A stretch of 64,000 nt of DNA from Hyposmocoma kahamanoa (GCF_003589595.1 NW_020654748.1:1181983-1245982), one strand, 5' to 3'; shown: positions 31,935-44,217, counted from the stretch's first letter. Translations and numbers: made by a program. The notes: generated by a model not told the origin, from the letters alone.

Positions 31935-32165
31935 TCAGCAGTAGAGCTCCTTGTGAAAGAGTTCGTCCAGGGTAGTACTGCTGCTTTACCTATTTCTGCC
32001 GCCAAGCAGTAACGTCATGATTACTGTGTTCCGGTTTGGAAGGGTAAGTGTACTGGTGAAACTTAGGCACATGTGACTTGTCAACTTATGTCTCAAGGTG
32101 CTAAAGCTATGGGTGGCACTGCAACTGTTGTTGATAGGCGTGTCGCTTACGCGCAAGACTTGTTC
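31935..32165 (+). repeat. S2 repeat
   Basis: Starts AGCAGTAGAGCTCCTTGTGA, ends GACTTGTTCGTCCCGTC, and has an internal deletion of about 60 bp. It abuts the S1 SINE at 32183. Confidence 0.68.
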
Positions 32166-32182
32166 GTCCCGTCGCACACACG

Positions 32183-32395
32183 CACTAAATAACGCATACA
32201 CTCAACATAGCCCCGCACTAGGGAAACCCTGAGTCGCGGGTGACATGGACACACACATAGACAACCACAAATTACACCCAAACTCACGAGAGAAATAAAT
32301 GTAAGCCATACAAACATTTCTCCCGGCCCGGGAATCGAACCTGGGACCTCTGCGTGGCAGTCCGGCATGGTAACCGTTCGGCCACGGAGGCAGTT
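32183..32395 (-). mobile_element. tRNA-headed SINE (family S1)
   Basis: Full inverted copy with head GCCTCCGTGGCCGAACGG and box B GGTTCGATTCCC, ending at ACTCAACATAGCCCCGCACT on the + strand. Confidence 0.8.
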
Positions 32396-32519
32396 GTTAC
32401 TATACGTATACGTCACTTGGTACTATAAAAGAAAAATTATTTTTTGTTATATTCGTTCTTTTATTTAATTAAATTTTGGTCCATTATGTATATATTATAA
32501 GTAAAATAATGGGTAACTT

Positions 32520-32979
32520 CAACCTTTTATCTACACACATATCTTAAACCCTTTATGATGTGCTCAAAAACCGCAAATTACGACCAGCATAAAAATAAAC
32601 TGTTTTGTTAGAACAAATTTCTTATCTGTGAAAATGTTATTATTGCTTCATAAAAACATCAAATTTGATTTTATTATTACATTCAAATTTCGAACATCTC
32701 TGAAAAACTAAACGATTTGATTCGACCTCAATTCTAATATCAGTTGAGACGAAGTTTTATTCGAAATGAAATGTCAATAGCAAACAATTTTAACATATTT
32801 CACACGTTACTTGGTATCGAACGATATGATGGTTGGGGCTGACTCTAGTTTGTCTATGAATTAAATAAAAATTACGGTTGTGTGACATGCGTTAGAAAAA
32901 TTTTTATTTGCCGCCGTTTCGCTAGTCGTAACATGCGGTTCCTGAAGACATCCTAGAGAACTTATAATATGTGTATAAA
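32520..32979. mobile_element. repeat family G, copy without the D insert
   Basis: Starts near TATCTACACACATATCTTAA and continues CTCAAAAACCGCAAATTACG. Its far end (GGTTCCTGAAGACATCCTAG, then TAATATGTGTATAAA) complements the start. The P-like MITE copy 3 is inserted exactly in this terminal repeat. Confidence 0.62.
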
Positions 32980-33351
32980 CTTAGAATAATAACGCATAGA
33001 ATGATAGTTTCATATCAAACGAACTGTCACAAGTGAGGCAAAAATCAAATTCATGTAGGCTAGTTTTCGTAGTAGGTTAATTTTCGGTTTTAGTGAATAT
33101 TTATATAAAAATACAAGTTGAAACGCGTTACTTCCTTGTGGAATGTGATGTTAGTTTCTATTTTATGTTTGTCTGACGTATTTTTACACTCATTTACCGC
33201 ACATTTCGTCAATTTTAGCTAAAATTCTGGAGCTGTTCGCGGTGCTAGTTGACCTTGGGCACTGAAGGCCCGCCCGCTCGTGTAGGCCCTTTTGGCGCAC
33301 TTCAATTTGCCTCACTTAGCGTGTGCGGACTAGATTTCTATGCGTTCTAAG
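32980..33351 (-). mobile_element. P-element-like MITE with THAP exon, copy 3
   Basis: 372 bp in the opposite orientation to copies 1 and 2, flanked by the perfect 8-bp duplication TGTATAAA (32972-32979, 33352-33359). The THAP frame is present on the - strand, but its ATG has become TTG (complement of TCAATTTT at 33210-33217), so this copy's exon is dead. Confidence 0.8.
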
Positions 33352-33894
33352 TGTATAAATGACTCGTTTCATCAACTCACTCATATTTTGATGCCTTTCA
33401 TTATGTAATAGTCACATAAACTACTATACTTACTTACATGAAAAAAGTATTTACGTACATCATGTCTCTCAAGCCAATAGCCATATAGTAAAGCAAAGAA
33501 ACAGTGTGTAGTCGAATAGGTATCCTTTTAAAATGGTTTGTACGAAGAAACAGAAATAAAACGCTCTATGTGTCGTGTTGACTATCGGTTAGCCTCCTCG
33601 TAAAAAGATAAGTGCCTACGTGTAGCAGTGCTATTAATATAGCACTGTCTTCGCAAATATTTGCATTCTTTGAACTTTAGTCAACTGCTTAGGTATTTAT
33701 AGCAAGATATTTTGAACTGTACTTAAAAATAGAGATTGATAGAAGCAAAAACCATAATAGGTGTTTCAGTGTCCGCAAAATAGAAAACGAAGTTTGTGTC
33801 GTTACGATGTAATTTACAATGCTTTTTTTATAATTACAAAGTACAAAACGGTGCGAGAGATTTTGAAGCTTCGATTCATCAAGAGAGTGAAATG

Positions 33895-34035
33895 GTAGCG
33901 TCCATTACTGCGTTCCAAATTTGAAGGATGGTGAAACTACATTCATATGGAACTTGTCAACTTTGTCTTAGGATCCGACGGGACGCCGTCGGATCTTTGC
34001 GATTTAAAGCTTGGGCGGCACTGCATTTGTTTGTC
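33895..34035 (+). repeat. S2 repeat fragment, diverged
   Basis: Contains ATTACTGCGTTCCAAATTTG, GGAACTTGTCAACTTTGTCT and TTGCGATTTAAAGC, an eroded internal S2 portion. Confidence 0.5.
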
Positions 34036-34634
34036 GCTTGTATAATAATAATAATAATATCTACCCTTGCCCACTAGTATCTTAGTAACAGTAGTAATTC
34101 TCGCTCATGGAAGTACTGCCACCTTACCTAATTCTGCACCCAACGTTCCAGTTTTGAAGGGTAAGGCAGCTAATAGATTGACTCCATGTTTCCAGTTAAT
34201 GCGGTAATGAAGTCGGTATAGGTAGTTGACGTCTCGGCTGCATGAAGTTGATTACGATGAGTCACGCATCAACTTTAAAGTCAAAGTCAAAGATTATTTA
34301 TTCCATATGTAAAATAAATTTACACTTGAAAACGTCACATTTAAGCTACTGCTCGTTCACTACGCTGACCTCCCTGAGAAGAACGAGCAAGAAACTCTAG
34401 GGATTGCTCTTTTCAAATAAACTTAAAAGCTATGGAATACACTTAGAATGAAACTTGTGTGGATTCTGGAGCCGTGTCGTCTTTCTATACATCTTTATCT
34501 AACACGTAGTCTTCAATTGTGTCATATGATTTTTCGATTAAAATATTTTTAATGTTGTTTTTATACTTACGAAATGATAAACTTAATATATGCTCCGGAA
34601 TCTTATTGTAAAATCTTCAAATATGCAGTCAATC

Positions 34635-34805
34635 TGTTAGCCGCCTAAGGGTGCTGGTAAAACTGCAGGCACATGGGACTTGTGAACTATGTCTCAGGGC
34701 GACATTACCCCTCAGATCTTGCAATTTAAAGCTCTGAGTAGGCACTGCAACTGTTGTGAACAGGCGTGTCGATTACCACCATGCGCACGATTTGTTCATG
34801 CCGTC
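34635..34805 (+). repeat. S2 repeat fragment
   Basis: GGGTGCTGGTAAAACTGCAG, then CACATGGGACTTGTGAACTA and the terminal CATGCGCACGATTTGTTCAT. Confidence 0.55.
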
Positions 34806-35424
34806 AATAGTGTTCAGGATTGCATAAAAAGTCCATTAACAGATAGAATGGATTGTATTGTCCTAACTGCACTATTTAATTTTACAACGAGAGCTTAAAA
34901 TACACGTATGCTTAGCAAATGAATACAGAGCTGCAGAGTGAATATTTTTTAGAAATTTATGTAAATGAGTGAATATAAACAACTTGTATCATAAAAAAAA
35001 ACTTCTGGTCTCATTGTACACTGAGATCTGGTTTATTCTCAGTAGTCTTATTTAGCTCGACTTGAACTTACATACGTGCCTATAGGTAAATAAAATCCAC
35101 TGAACAGTTCAATGGCATTTGAAGGATTCACGCAATGTTAAAATATGCATAAATTTGTACTTTACCCTTATCGTTGACGCTGTTAGACGTCCAAGAATAT
35201 TCGTATAAGAAATCGTCGAATTAAATTACGAGTCGTTTACCTCACCTTAATGTTCTCAGGAAATTGGTGGTTTTTGTACCTACGTTTGTAACATTTTTGT
35301 ATTCAAAATGGTGCACGCGAAGTTTTCCAACGTGCTTAATTGGTTTCTTTTCTAGGCAAGCAGTTCATTTACTTCTTGTAAGAAAATACGGCTTAATTAT
35401 AGTGTGATATAGTACTCAAATCGA

Positions 35425-35690
35425 AGCCGTGGTAATCTAATGGTTTGACCTACCGACTCTCAAGCAGAGGCCGTGGGTGCGAATCCGGGCTCGCACCTCT
35501 GAGGTTCTCGGAATTTATGTGCGGAGAAATTTACCATGAGCTTATCGGCAAAGGAAAGCATCGCACGTCAAAGAAGGTTCACAACACTGGGAAAAGTGTG
35601 AATTGGCCAATCCGCATTGGGACAGCGTAACGGACCCGTACCCAGCTGTGAGACATATAAAAGGGTTGATGACGAGATAATGATGCAGTA
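35425..35690 (+). mobile_element. tRNA-headed SINE (second lepidopteran type)
   Basis: Head GCCGTGGTAATCTAATGGTT (box A region), box B GGGTGCGAATCCGGGC, body with CCAATCCGCATTGGGACAGC, and a TTGATGACGAGATAATGATG tail typical of RTE-mobilised SINEs in moths. It is a diverged single copy. Confidence 0.65.
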
Positions 35691-36544
35691 TTCAAATAGT
35701 AATACAAGAAATATAAGCAAGCTGTTCCATATTTAGTACTTGGTGTAACGGGTTGGTGTCAGCAACTCGACGTCAAGGCGCCTATTTCATACATGAATAT
35801 GCACTGAATAAAAAATGTAACTGAGATTAACAACTTGTTTCCATCTAAACCTAACAAACACAATAATTGCCGCAACAATGTTATGTAGGTAATGAATTTA
35901 ATTATGTTGTGATTGGTTCCATTAAGTTCCATTTGTGATAAGACTTTAACGGTGTTGTTGCGCAAATGGGATCGCCATAATTAAAGTTGATCGGTTTGAA
36001 GAAACTTTTATACATTAAAAACATTATTAGCTAGATGGATGTTTCAAACTTATACAAATTAAATCAATTATATCTTTATTTCATAGATGACAAATGATTA
36101 ATTTACTTTTGAAATGGTCACACTTATTATATTATTAATAATACTTACTACTCATTCGTAAAGCATATTCTCACTCTAGGGGTTTCTCTTTGTATATGAA
36201 CATTTGTTCACGTTTATCATTTACAATATTTACTTATTTTAAATATTATAGAAGTGATCCGAAAGAGTTACACGAGTCAATACAATGGATTTTTGTTGTC
36301 CGTACACGCAGCAAGCTATAAAGAAAGAGCTGTATAAGGTTTTTATTTCACTATAGTTTTAAACCTGTAAATGGGAACTTTTGAATGTCGATCGAAATTT
36401 TTTAGAAACGTGTATAATTGTTTGTCAAATGATTATGGGACTTTATGAAAACGATTGTCAAAAACAGCCAGTCTGTTTTTATTCCTCGTATTAATGTTAT
36501 GTCTATCACTATTTTCCCTTAAAAAAAAATAATACTATACTTCT

Positions 36545-36895
36545 CGTCGAGTATGTAACCAGAAATAGAGACGAAATGTCATTTAATTTGTTTAAAGACT
36601 ATTCTGCCAAACCATTACGGTGACAACTGCGCTACGACTGGCCAGCCCGAATTCGAAACAATTGACGGGTGTCGTCAATTGTTTCACTTCAAATTAACCA
36701 GCTTAAATTAAGCTTTGCTATAATGGACGAAAATTGAAAAATTACATTTTAATATTTACTTGCCGATGAAATTTGATTCCGTTTGTTTTGTAATTAGATG
36801 TTTTGCTGTTTTTCCCACACCACCGAATAGAACAGCACGCCATTGTTAGAGATATTATCTTTATTACAATAAATACAGAATATTTTTGGAATATA
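36545..36895. mobile_element. family H half-copy
   Basis: Begins GTATGTAACCAGAAATAGAG and runs to CAATAAATACAGAATATTTT. It is the complement of the right half of the element at 1871-2644, without the nested SINE. Confidence 0.6.
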
Positions 36896-36897
36896 CT

Positions 36898-37045
36898 TAG
36901 TTGTGGGACTTTTCAACTTATGTCTCAGGATGACGGGCGCAGTGCTACTCAGATCTTAGCGATTTAAAGGTCTGAGTGGCAGTGCGACTGTTAAGGACAG
37001 GCGTGTCGCCTACCACCAGGCGCACGACTTGTTAGTCAGTTCGTA
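36898..37045 (+). repeat. S2 repeat fragment
   Basis: GTGGGACTTTTCAACTTATG, GGATGACGGGCGCAGTG and AGGCGCACGACTTGTTAGTC: the 3' half of S2. Confidence 0.6.
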
Positions 37046-38409
37046 TCATAAAAAGAAGTTATTTCTAGACCTCATAGCAATTTACCATCTTAATAAACTA
37101 AAAATACAATAATGTCTAAACAATAACGAAAACGTCTTTGTTTTGTAATAATAGTCTCAGCTTTATGTAATCGGACTGGGGACAGACAAAAACCTGAATA
37201 ATATTAGCGGATTCATAGGCAATTACAAAGCAAACAAGGTTGAAAGATTACTACCTATATCACAAAGTATATGTCATGATAGCGTGAACATATTAGTAAT
37301 AAATATTATCGATTCAGGACATCAGGCTCCTGTAAAACCTGTAACACGCGAGATTGCTATCGGTATAGGTTACCGCTTAAAAAGGCGTATCTCCATCAAT
37401 CCACGTAATATCTATACTATGCATACAATTTAACACCGACTGTACCACCTCCCTTTCGGAAACCATTGTTTATTTGACGTAGACTCCAAGTGTAAATATT
37501 CTTTCTTTTTACTAGCTCGGAAAGGTGTTTTTTCTCATTAGAAATCTGCTGGTAAAAGCGTTTTTTGTACGATAGCGTGGAAAAGGTTTTTGAAATTCGA
37601 ACTTGACGTTAGACTGTGGTGCACCTAATTTTTTCTTTCGATGAAAAAAAGGTAATGACACGTTCCACTACTCGATTTGTCGTATATTTTATTGATTTAT
37701 GTAATATAAATCCGTGGATATATTTTATTATTATTATTGTTGACATTGACAATGATAACTAATTGTGTTTATTAAATTATGTTAATTTCTTATATATTTA
37801 ACTTATACAATTATTTAAATTCTTATATATTCTAAATCACACAAAATAAAAGTACAAGCAAGAATAAAAATTGATGAGGTGTAAATTCAGAACGCATCAG
37901 AAGATTAACTTTTTCTCCTAGTTAAAAAAAACTGATGTCAACTGTTATTCATTCATCTACCATTTTCCTCGCTATAGTGAGGTGAAAAGTTGTGTGTTTC
38001 GCTCGGCAGCAAAGTTGTTTTGAGTCTCGTGCCTTGAAACCATCGCTATGCTCAGGATTCTAATCTTGGGCGCCTTCGCTTGTTCAGGTTTCAATACAAG
38101 CTTTCGCGTCAACCAATAACTTAGCAGCCTTGCATAACAAACAAATATTATAATGCAATCGTTTCATAATGAGGATTCATAAAGTCGAGTACCGTGGGAA
38201 GTCGAGTACGAGATTTTGAGACCTAATTATGTAATGACTGCATACAATACTTTTTCTACGGTAAATAAAATAAACAGAACCAATACTTAATATTCTATTT
38301 TTTATAGTAGTTAATGTGACTGTTACATAATGAAAGGCATTACGAAAAAATACGAGTTTCATAAAAACATCTCACGAGGTTTTTAATGCCTAATTATGTA
38401 CAGTTACAT

Positions 38410-39135
38410 ACACTGCTTTATCTACACACATATTATAAGCTCTCTGTGATATGTTCAGGAACCGCATGTTACAACTGGCGAATGGCGGCAAATAAAAACT
38501 TTTCTCACGCATGTCACATAACCGTAAATTTTATTTAATTCATAGACAAAGTAGAGTCAGCCCCAACCATCATATCGTTGGATATCAAGTAACGTGTGAA
38601 ATTGTCAAAATTGTTTGCTATTGACATTTAATTTCGAATAAAACTTCATCTGACCTGATATTAGAATTGAGATCAAATCAAATTGTTTTGTTTTTCAGAG
38701 ATGTTCGAAATTTGAATGTATTAATAAAATCGAATTCGATGTTATTATGAAGCAATAATGACATTTTCACAGATAAGAAATTTGTTCTAACAAAACAGTT
38801 TACCTTTAGGCTGCCTTTCCACCAGAGATGTGCGAGATAGCGAGGCAGTGCTATATTTCCACCAAAGCTGTGCGAGGATGCGTTATGAACACATATCTTT
38901 GCACATATTCCTCGCCCGCATCCCTTGCACACATTTGTCGCTATTTTGTATGTACAAACACTTAGCTTCGCTAATCCTTTTCCACCGAAGCTGCGCTAAG
39001 CGAGGCTAGAAAAATGAAGTAATCCTATTGGTGGATTTTTTCTCGCACGCTGCTTCGCTAAGTCACACATCTCTCGTCGTAATTTGCGGTTTTTGAACAC
39101 ATTATAGAGAGTTTATGATATGTGTGTAGATAAAA
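38410..39135. mobile_element. repeat family G, inverted copy with nested palindrome
   Basis: The left terminal repeat TATCTACACACATATTATAA and the right one TTTATGATATGTGTGTAGAT are complements. The interior is the complement of 32520-32979. A second, unrelated sequence (about 38812-39070; GCTGCCTTTCCACCAGAGAT, with several GCTAAGCGAGG motifs) is inserted between AACAGTTTA and GTCGTAATTTGCGG, which are adjacent in the other copies. Confidence 0.62.
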
Positions 39136-39545
39136 TAAATTACTACTTGATTACACATTAATTTAATTTTAACACGGGTTATGGAAAAAAGAAGTTTGAT
39201 GAACTTATGAAGTTGAACTGAGATGAATAGGATATGAACCATACGATTAGGAGATGGGCCACCTCGAGCAAACTAGGCTATTTTTAGGAAAGATCGTAAA
39301 ACAGCGAAGTATGGAAAGCAAAGGACTAATTGCATAAATTATAATCATCATTTTCAACTTATTATACGCCCCACAACTGGGCACAGAGTTTTTCAATGCT
39401 GGTTGGGAACTTCACTTGTTGTCCTGTGCTCCATGCGAAGCGAAAGATGAATCCTTCTGCTTGTTTAATTAACATTGTTGTTGAAAAGATCACATTCATC
39501 ATTCAGATCATATAACATTCTTATAGAAAGTACCTAAGTAAATTT

Positions 39546-39578
39546 AATAGTGCCTGTATTTGATATACAGGCACTATT
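39546..39578. repeat. perfect 14-bp hairpin
   Basis: AATAGTGCCTGTAT, a 5-base loop, then ATACAGGCACTATT. It is isolated, with no neighbouring gene, and may be the core of a tiny palindromic element. Confidence 0.6.
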
Positions 39579-39796
39579 GTTGTTACGTTTATGTTTTCTA
39601 CTGATAATATGTAATGAGAAGATATAAATTTGCAATATCTTCGTGTCGAATTAGATCGAGATAGATAGATTAGTAACAAGGCGAGTCTATGGTTAGTAAC
39701 AAAAATAGCTTCTAAAAAAGTTATTCGAAAATAGATTACATATGATTTATGTAGCGGTTTTAGCGTTGCCTTTATAAGTATTTTATATCCAAAAAG

Positions 39797-40987
39797 CATT
39801 GACCTACTAACAAAAGGACGTGTTCGCGCTAAAAAGTGTCCGCACCTATAGGGCGTTACCTATAGTCTTCGTTTGTTCGACTGACAGCGCGGTTGTCAAT
39901 CATGCAGTACTATAAAATAATAACTTCTAAAAATTACTGCAGTAAAGTGTAACAACAGGATTTTGTATCATATTTTCACTAAACAAATATATTGTGTTAT
40001 CATGGTTTTCATTTAAAAGTGTTATTTTGTACAGTTTTAAAGTATTTAATTTATATATAAATTAATCGTAAATATAAATTCCAAAAGCAAACGAAATAAT
40101 GAAATAGCTAACTGTTCTTTTTCTACACATTGCATGCGCAAAAGATGGAAAGAGACCCATTACGTTAATTTCAAGAAGCTTATATAAACTTGATCATTTT
40201 CAATTGTTCGAACTATAAGCGATTGAAATATTTGGAACAAAGAAACTACAATAGTCGTGTTGATTTTAATCTTATTTTTAAAATGACTTTTTATTAAACG
40301 TTAGCAATAACTAACAAGATATTGTTGTACTCGTTTTACTGCTTGGGATTACCTATCAGAAGTCAAAAAATACATTTGCCCGAAATAACGTTAGCTCGAG
40401 TTTTCATAATGTCAAATGGTTTTTTTAGGAATATTGCAAAACAAAAGCTAATTTTGGCTTTGTGTCCTCAAAAAGCCAAAATTAGATTTTGTTTTGTTGC
40501 ATCAAAATTACTTGAAAGCGTAACCGTTTTATTATAAATCGGTTTTCAGAATTACGGACATTTAAGTTTACGTTTAGTTGTAATATCGGTACATTTCTTA
40601 TAGTACAAGCTTATTTTCATATTTGTCCAAGTCTTTATTATATCTTTAAGTGAATTTGTACAAAATTCGTCGTAATAATATATATAAAAATTAATCAATA
40701 ATTACGAGAAAGGCTACTCCATTACTCTTATGTTCAAGTATTTTTCAGTCGAAGCTAAATATGGTGCATTTTGTTAAGTTTCCAGTAGAAGCTAAATATG
40801 CTGTTTTTGGGCCCTTAAATTATTGCCAGCAAAATTAGGCAGTACTGCAATGACGTTACAACTTAAATTGAATGTTTTAGTTTTTTATATTTCGTTAGAT
40901 GTCACTACGTTTGTATAGGTATAACTTCGGACATTTTTTTAGCGGTTTTTGTATTAGACCCGATGTCCATTTGTTGGTAGGTCAATG
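39797..40987. mobile_element. hAT-like element (CATTGAC ends), long copy
   Basis: 1191 bp. The ends are CATTGACCTACTAACAAA and TTTGTTGGTAGGTCAATG-like. The flanking 8-mers are CCAAAAAG and CCAAAACG (7 of 8 match). The outer ~150 bp at each side match the short copy at 20749-20977 (GCGCTAAAAAGTGTCCGCAC; GTATTAGACCCG). The centre is AT-rich, with a 14-bp hairpin at 40448-40485 and no transposase. Confidence 0.72.
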
Positions 40988-41420
40988 CCAAAACGGCTAT
41001 TCTAATAAAGGTAGAATTAATTATTAACCTTTTAACGTCAGGGTTGTATAACTTTAAGGTTGTATTAACTAATAGCAGAATTTAAATTACCTACTACGGC
41101 CTTATGATGGAAAATGCGACTTAAAGTTAATTTCTTTATCCTAAAATTCCTTTCAAAATTGCATTATTAACCGCGTTTATTGCAGCCATTATTTCAATTA
41201 ACAAGTATAACAATTGCACGTTTTCACGTTTTTCTACGCGATTATTATTAAATGCAGTACTCGTAAAGCGCCTGTCAACTAGGTATTACACACAACTATA
41301 AGTTATTCTTTTACAATTCTGATGAATAAAAACAACAATGTGACTTTTTAGTTATGGCAAAACACTGTTATATAACTACTTGCTTTTATTTTATAAAATT
41401 AATGTTTATGAAATTTTTTA

Positions 41421-41648
41421 AACTGCCTCCGTGGCCGAACGGTTACCATGCCGGACTGCCACGCAGAGGTCCCAGGTTCGATTCCCGGGTCGGGAGAAAT
41501 GTTTGTATGGCCTACATTTATTTCTCTCGTGAGTTTGGGTGTAATTTGTGGTTGTCTATATGTGTGTCCATGGCACCCGCGACACAGGGTTTCCCTAGTG
41601 CGGGGCTATGTTGAGTGTGTGCGTTATTTATTTATTTATTTATTATTA
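41421..41648 (+). mobile_element. tRNA-headed SINE (family S1)
   Basis: Full direct copy: AAACTGCCTCCGTGGCCGAA, box B GGTTCGATTCCC, tail TTATTTATTTATTTATTATT. Confidence 0.82.
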
Positions 41649-41694
41649 AATGCGATAAATAACGCTCAATGCCAGTCTATCTCGAATACTAATT

Positions 41695-41965
41695 AAACTC
41701 AAAAGGCAAGAGCTTCGCACTCTAACTGCCGCCCTAACGGGTCACGGTCCATACAATAAACACCTTTTCAATTTAGGTATCACAGACAGCCCTCTATGCA
41801 GCGTGCATGGAGGGGGAGGAAACGGCTGCGCACATCCTACTTCAGTGCTCCGGCGTGGCCAACTACAGGGCAAAGTACCTTGGAGCGCCAAGGTCGCTCC
41901 CCGAAGTCTTCACCAAACCAAGGAGGCTGCTGAGATTCCTGGAGGAGCTTGGGTGGCACGAGTAG
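41695..41965 (+). pseudogene. R1/I-type LINE C-terminal fragment, frameshifted
   Basis: The frame reads LKRQELRTLTAALTGHG, then HLFNLGITDSPLC, then, after a shift near 41800, CMEGEETAAHILLQC and LLRFLEELGWHE followed by TAG. The Cys-x2-Cys...His...Cys knuckle after RNase H is typical of R1-clade LINEs. Two bases are missing between the first two Cys codons. Only the last ~90 residues remain. Confidence 0.7.
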
Positions 41966-42094
41966 GACCCTGCACCCACCATACACGCAAAATAGGCGCT
42001 TCGTCGTCGAGTTGCAACGTGATAAATAAATATTACTCGATCGATTGTGTAATAAGCATTAATAATAGGCGTATTTTTATTTTTTTCAGACAAC

Positions 42095-42375
42095 CAGCTC
42101 CTTGTGAAAGAGTCCGTCCAGGGAAGTACTGCCACCTTACCTATTTCTGCCGCCAAGCAGTAATGTCGGCATTACCGTGTTCTGGTTTTGAAGGGTAAGG
42201 GTGCTGGTGAAATTACAGGCATAAGAGACATGTCAATTTATGTCTCAGGGTAACGGGCGCAGTGGCAGTGCCACTCAGATCTTTGCGATTTAAAGCTCTG
42301 AGTGGCACTGTAAATGCTACGAACAGGCTTGTAGCTTACCTTCAGGCGCACGACTTGTTCGTCCTGCCACTTAAT
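42095..42375 (+). repeat. S2 repeat, near-full copy (reference for the family)
   Basis: CAGCTCCTTGTGAAAGAGTC to GCGCACGACTTGTTCGTCCT then GCCAC, about 280 bp. It contains GTGGCAGTGCCACTCAGATC and CTGAGTGGCACTG, which pair as an internal hairpin. The class is unknown (SINE or LINE tail). Confidence 0.72.
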
Positions 42376-42654
42376 AGGTATTACGTATATAACAAAAAAC
42401 AATGTGTTACCACAAGCCGTCGTGTATTCTGCTGGACACGTGTCTTCTGATACTGCAACATAAGCACCATAAGTACATGTAAATTAGGCCTTAACCGTCC
42501 TTGGCCTTATAGCGGTCGTATATCAGTCGGGCGCAGGGCTATTTCAGTCATGCGCGACATGTGTTTACCTCGAGACTGGACAGTAATAGCTCTTAGTAAT
42601 TGCTCCAGTCTTTCTAGAGCTGTGAAATATTATATATGCTTCGAGGTCTTAGGC

Positions 42655-43010
42655 TTTCACGATTGGAAATGAAACTATTATTTTCGGATTCAAATTGCGT
42701 ATGTCGACTATGAACTGGCAACCGGTACTATCTCAATTTTAACAACTTTACAGGACGAGGAAAAAATCATTTATATAGCATCTGGTTTATTAAATAATAC
42801 GTAGTGTACGTACATACATACATGTGTAATCAAAATATTTAAAAACTACGAACCAGATACTATATAAATGACGCAAGCAATTTTTTTCTTCCTGTAAAGT
42901 TGTCAAAATTAAGATAGTACCGATTACCAGCTCACAGTTGATATTTGTTTTTTCAAACAAACCAACGTTTTGGGCTTCTTTCAGGAGCCATGGTCATGAC
43001 AGATTGCTGG
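42655..43010. repeat. palindromic repeat split by another inverted-repeat element
   Basis: The outer sequence (GAAATGAAACTATTATTTTC ... TTGTTTTTTCAAACAAACCA) belongs to the 17925-18110 family. Inside, 42715-42945 has its own inverted ends (GGTACTATCTCAATTTTAAC against ACAAAATT-type complement GTCAAAATTAAGATAGTACC). Confidence 0.55.
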
Positions 43011-43635
43011 AATATTTGGTGAAGAATACTTTCCGAATTAATTGTTTCAAGTATTCGATCTTTCTTGAACTAGTGGAGTAGGTAATTTCACAAAAAAAAT
43101 TGAATATCATGGTAGTAAAACTTCGTGACATTGATTAACCTACCATAGGTCAATGGTGACATTTAATAAACTTAAAAATTCAAATTTATAGCAACATCTC
43201 TAGTCAGCGACGGTAGCTGTAAAGGTACCTCTCTGAGTGAAGAAATACATTTTGTAACTGTTCGATCTTTGTTATTAATAATTATAACAAACCGGTGGAG
43301 TAATGTTACAAAAAAATAATTGAATATCATGGTTAACATCTTGATCTTCAATAAACTTAAAAAGTACTTTCCTATGTCATGAACTGGATGGAATTATTAC
43401 TTAAAGCTACTTATTACAAAGGGTTAAGCATTTTTTATATTAGTAGCTTGGAAAGCCATGAAGTAGCTTGAGAGGTAATAAGCAACCGATCAAGTGCGCG
43501 TGGATCGCGGGCGTAGTATCTTTTGTTTATGTGGGCTCGATAACTCTTTGCTGGTCCGAATGATCACGGCTGACAGCAAAAATACTTACTTACTTTATTT
43601 TTTGCTCATTTTCTGTTATTTTTGCAAACAGATAT

Positions 43636-43705
43636 TGCGAAAAAAAAAAAATTGAAAAAAAGCAAAATTAAAAAAAAAAAATTGTGAAAAAAAATAAACA
43701 AGAAA
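43636..43705. repeat. A-rich low-complexity tract
   Basis: Runs of 8-13 A separated by ATTG or GC. A degenerate poly-A stretch. Confidence 0.8.
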
Positions 43706-43710
43706 CAAAA

Positions 43711-44217
43711 TTAAAATAGAACAGGTCCAAAAGTTAAGTTGGCGCAGTTTTTGTTCATTGGAGGTATCGATACTTGATTCAGATAAAAAAAATCATTTCG
43801 AATATTATGTACGGACAACGGCACATCAGACACTACACATTTTTGTCCGAAAATCACCTCCATTGCAACGGAACAAGATACGTCAATGTAGCTTGATGTG
43901 CTGGCGTGTGTACATACGTTGCTTCTAAGTTCGAAGTTTGAATTTTTTTCTGCTAGTTGAGCGCTGGTTGCGTCTAGCTTCGACGACATCATCCGACGGG
44001 TAGAGGCGGAGTAAACGTACATGTTGTCCTCGAAGTCCACTGGCATATCGGGGCTTGGTAGCAAACAGCTATACAACATGAACCCTTCCATGGGGTATGT
44101 GGGGCGTACCAGTCTGAGAAGCCACTTGCGTCTACACGTTGTTGGCTCCGTCCCCCCTTTACCAGCAACAGAGCTAACTCGTGGAGTAAATGGGAAGATT
44201 AAAAAGCGAAAAGCCAA
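43711..44217 (-). other. 168-codon open frame, unassigned
   Basis: A long uninterrupted frame on the - strand (KWLLRLVRPTYPMEGFMLYS; TRRMMSSKLDATSAQLAEKN). The composition is protein-like, but no family is recognised and no flanking exons are visible. Its first codons run to the edge of the SINE at 44237. It could be a piece of a retrotransposon or a decayed gene. Confidence 0.25.

Noticed and set aside
41803..42198. A 131-codon + strand frame
   Set aside because: It is the shifted frame of the R1-type LINE tail running into an S2 repeat; the LINE reading frame at 41807-41965 explains the bases.
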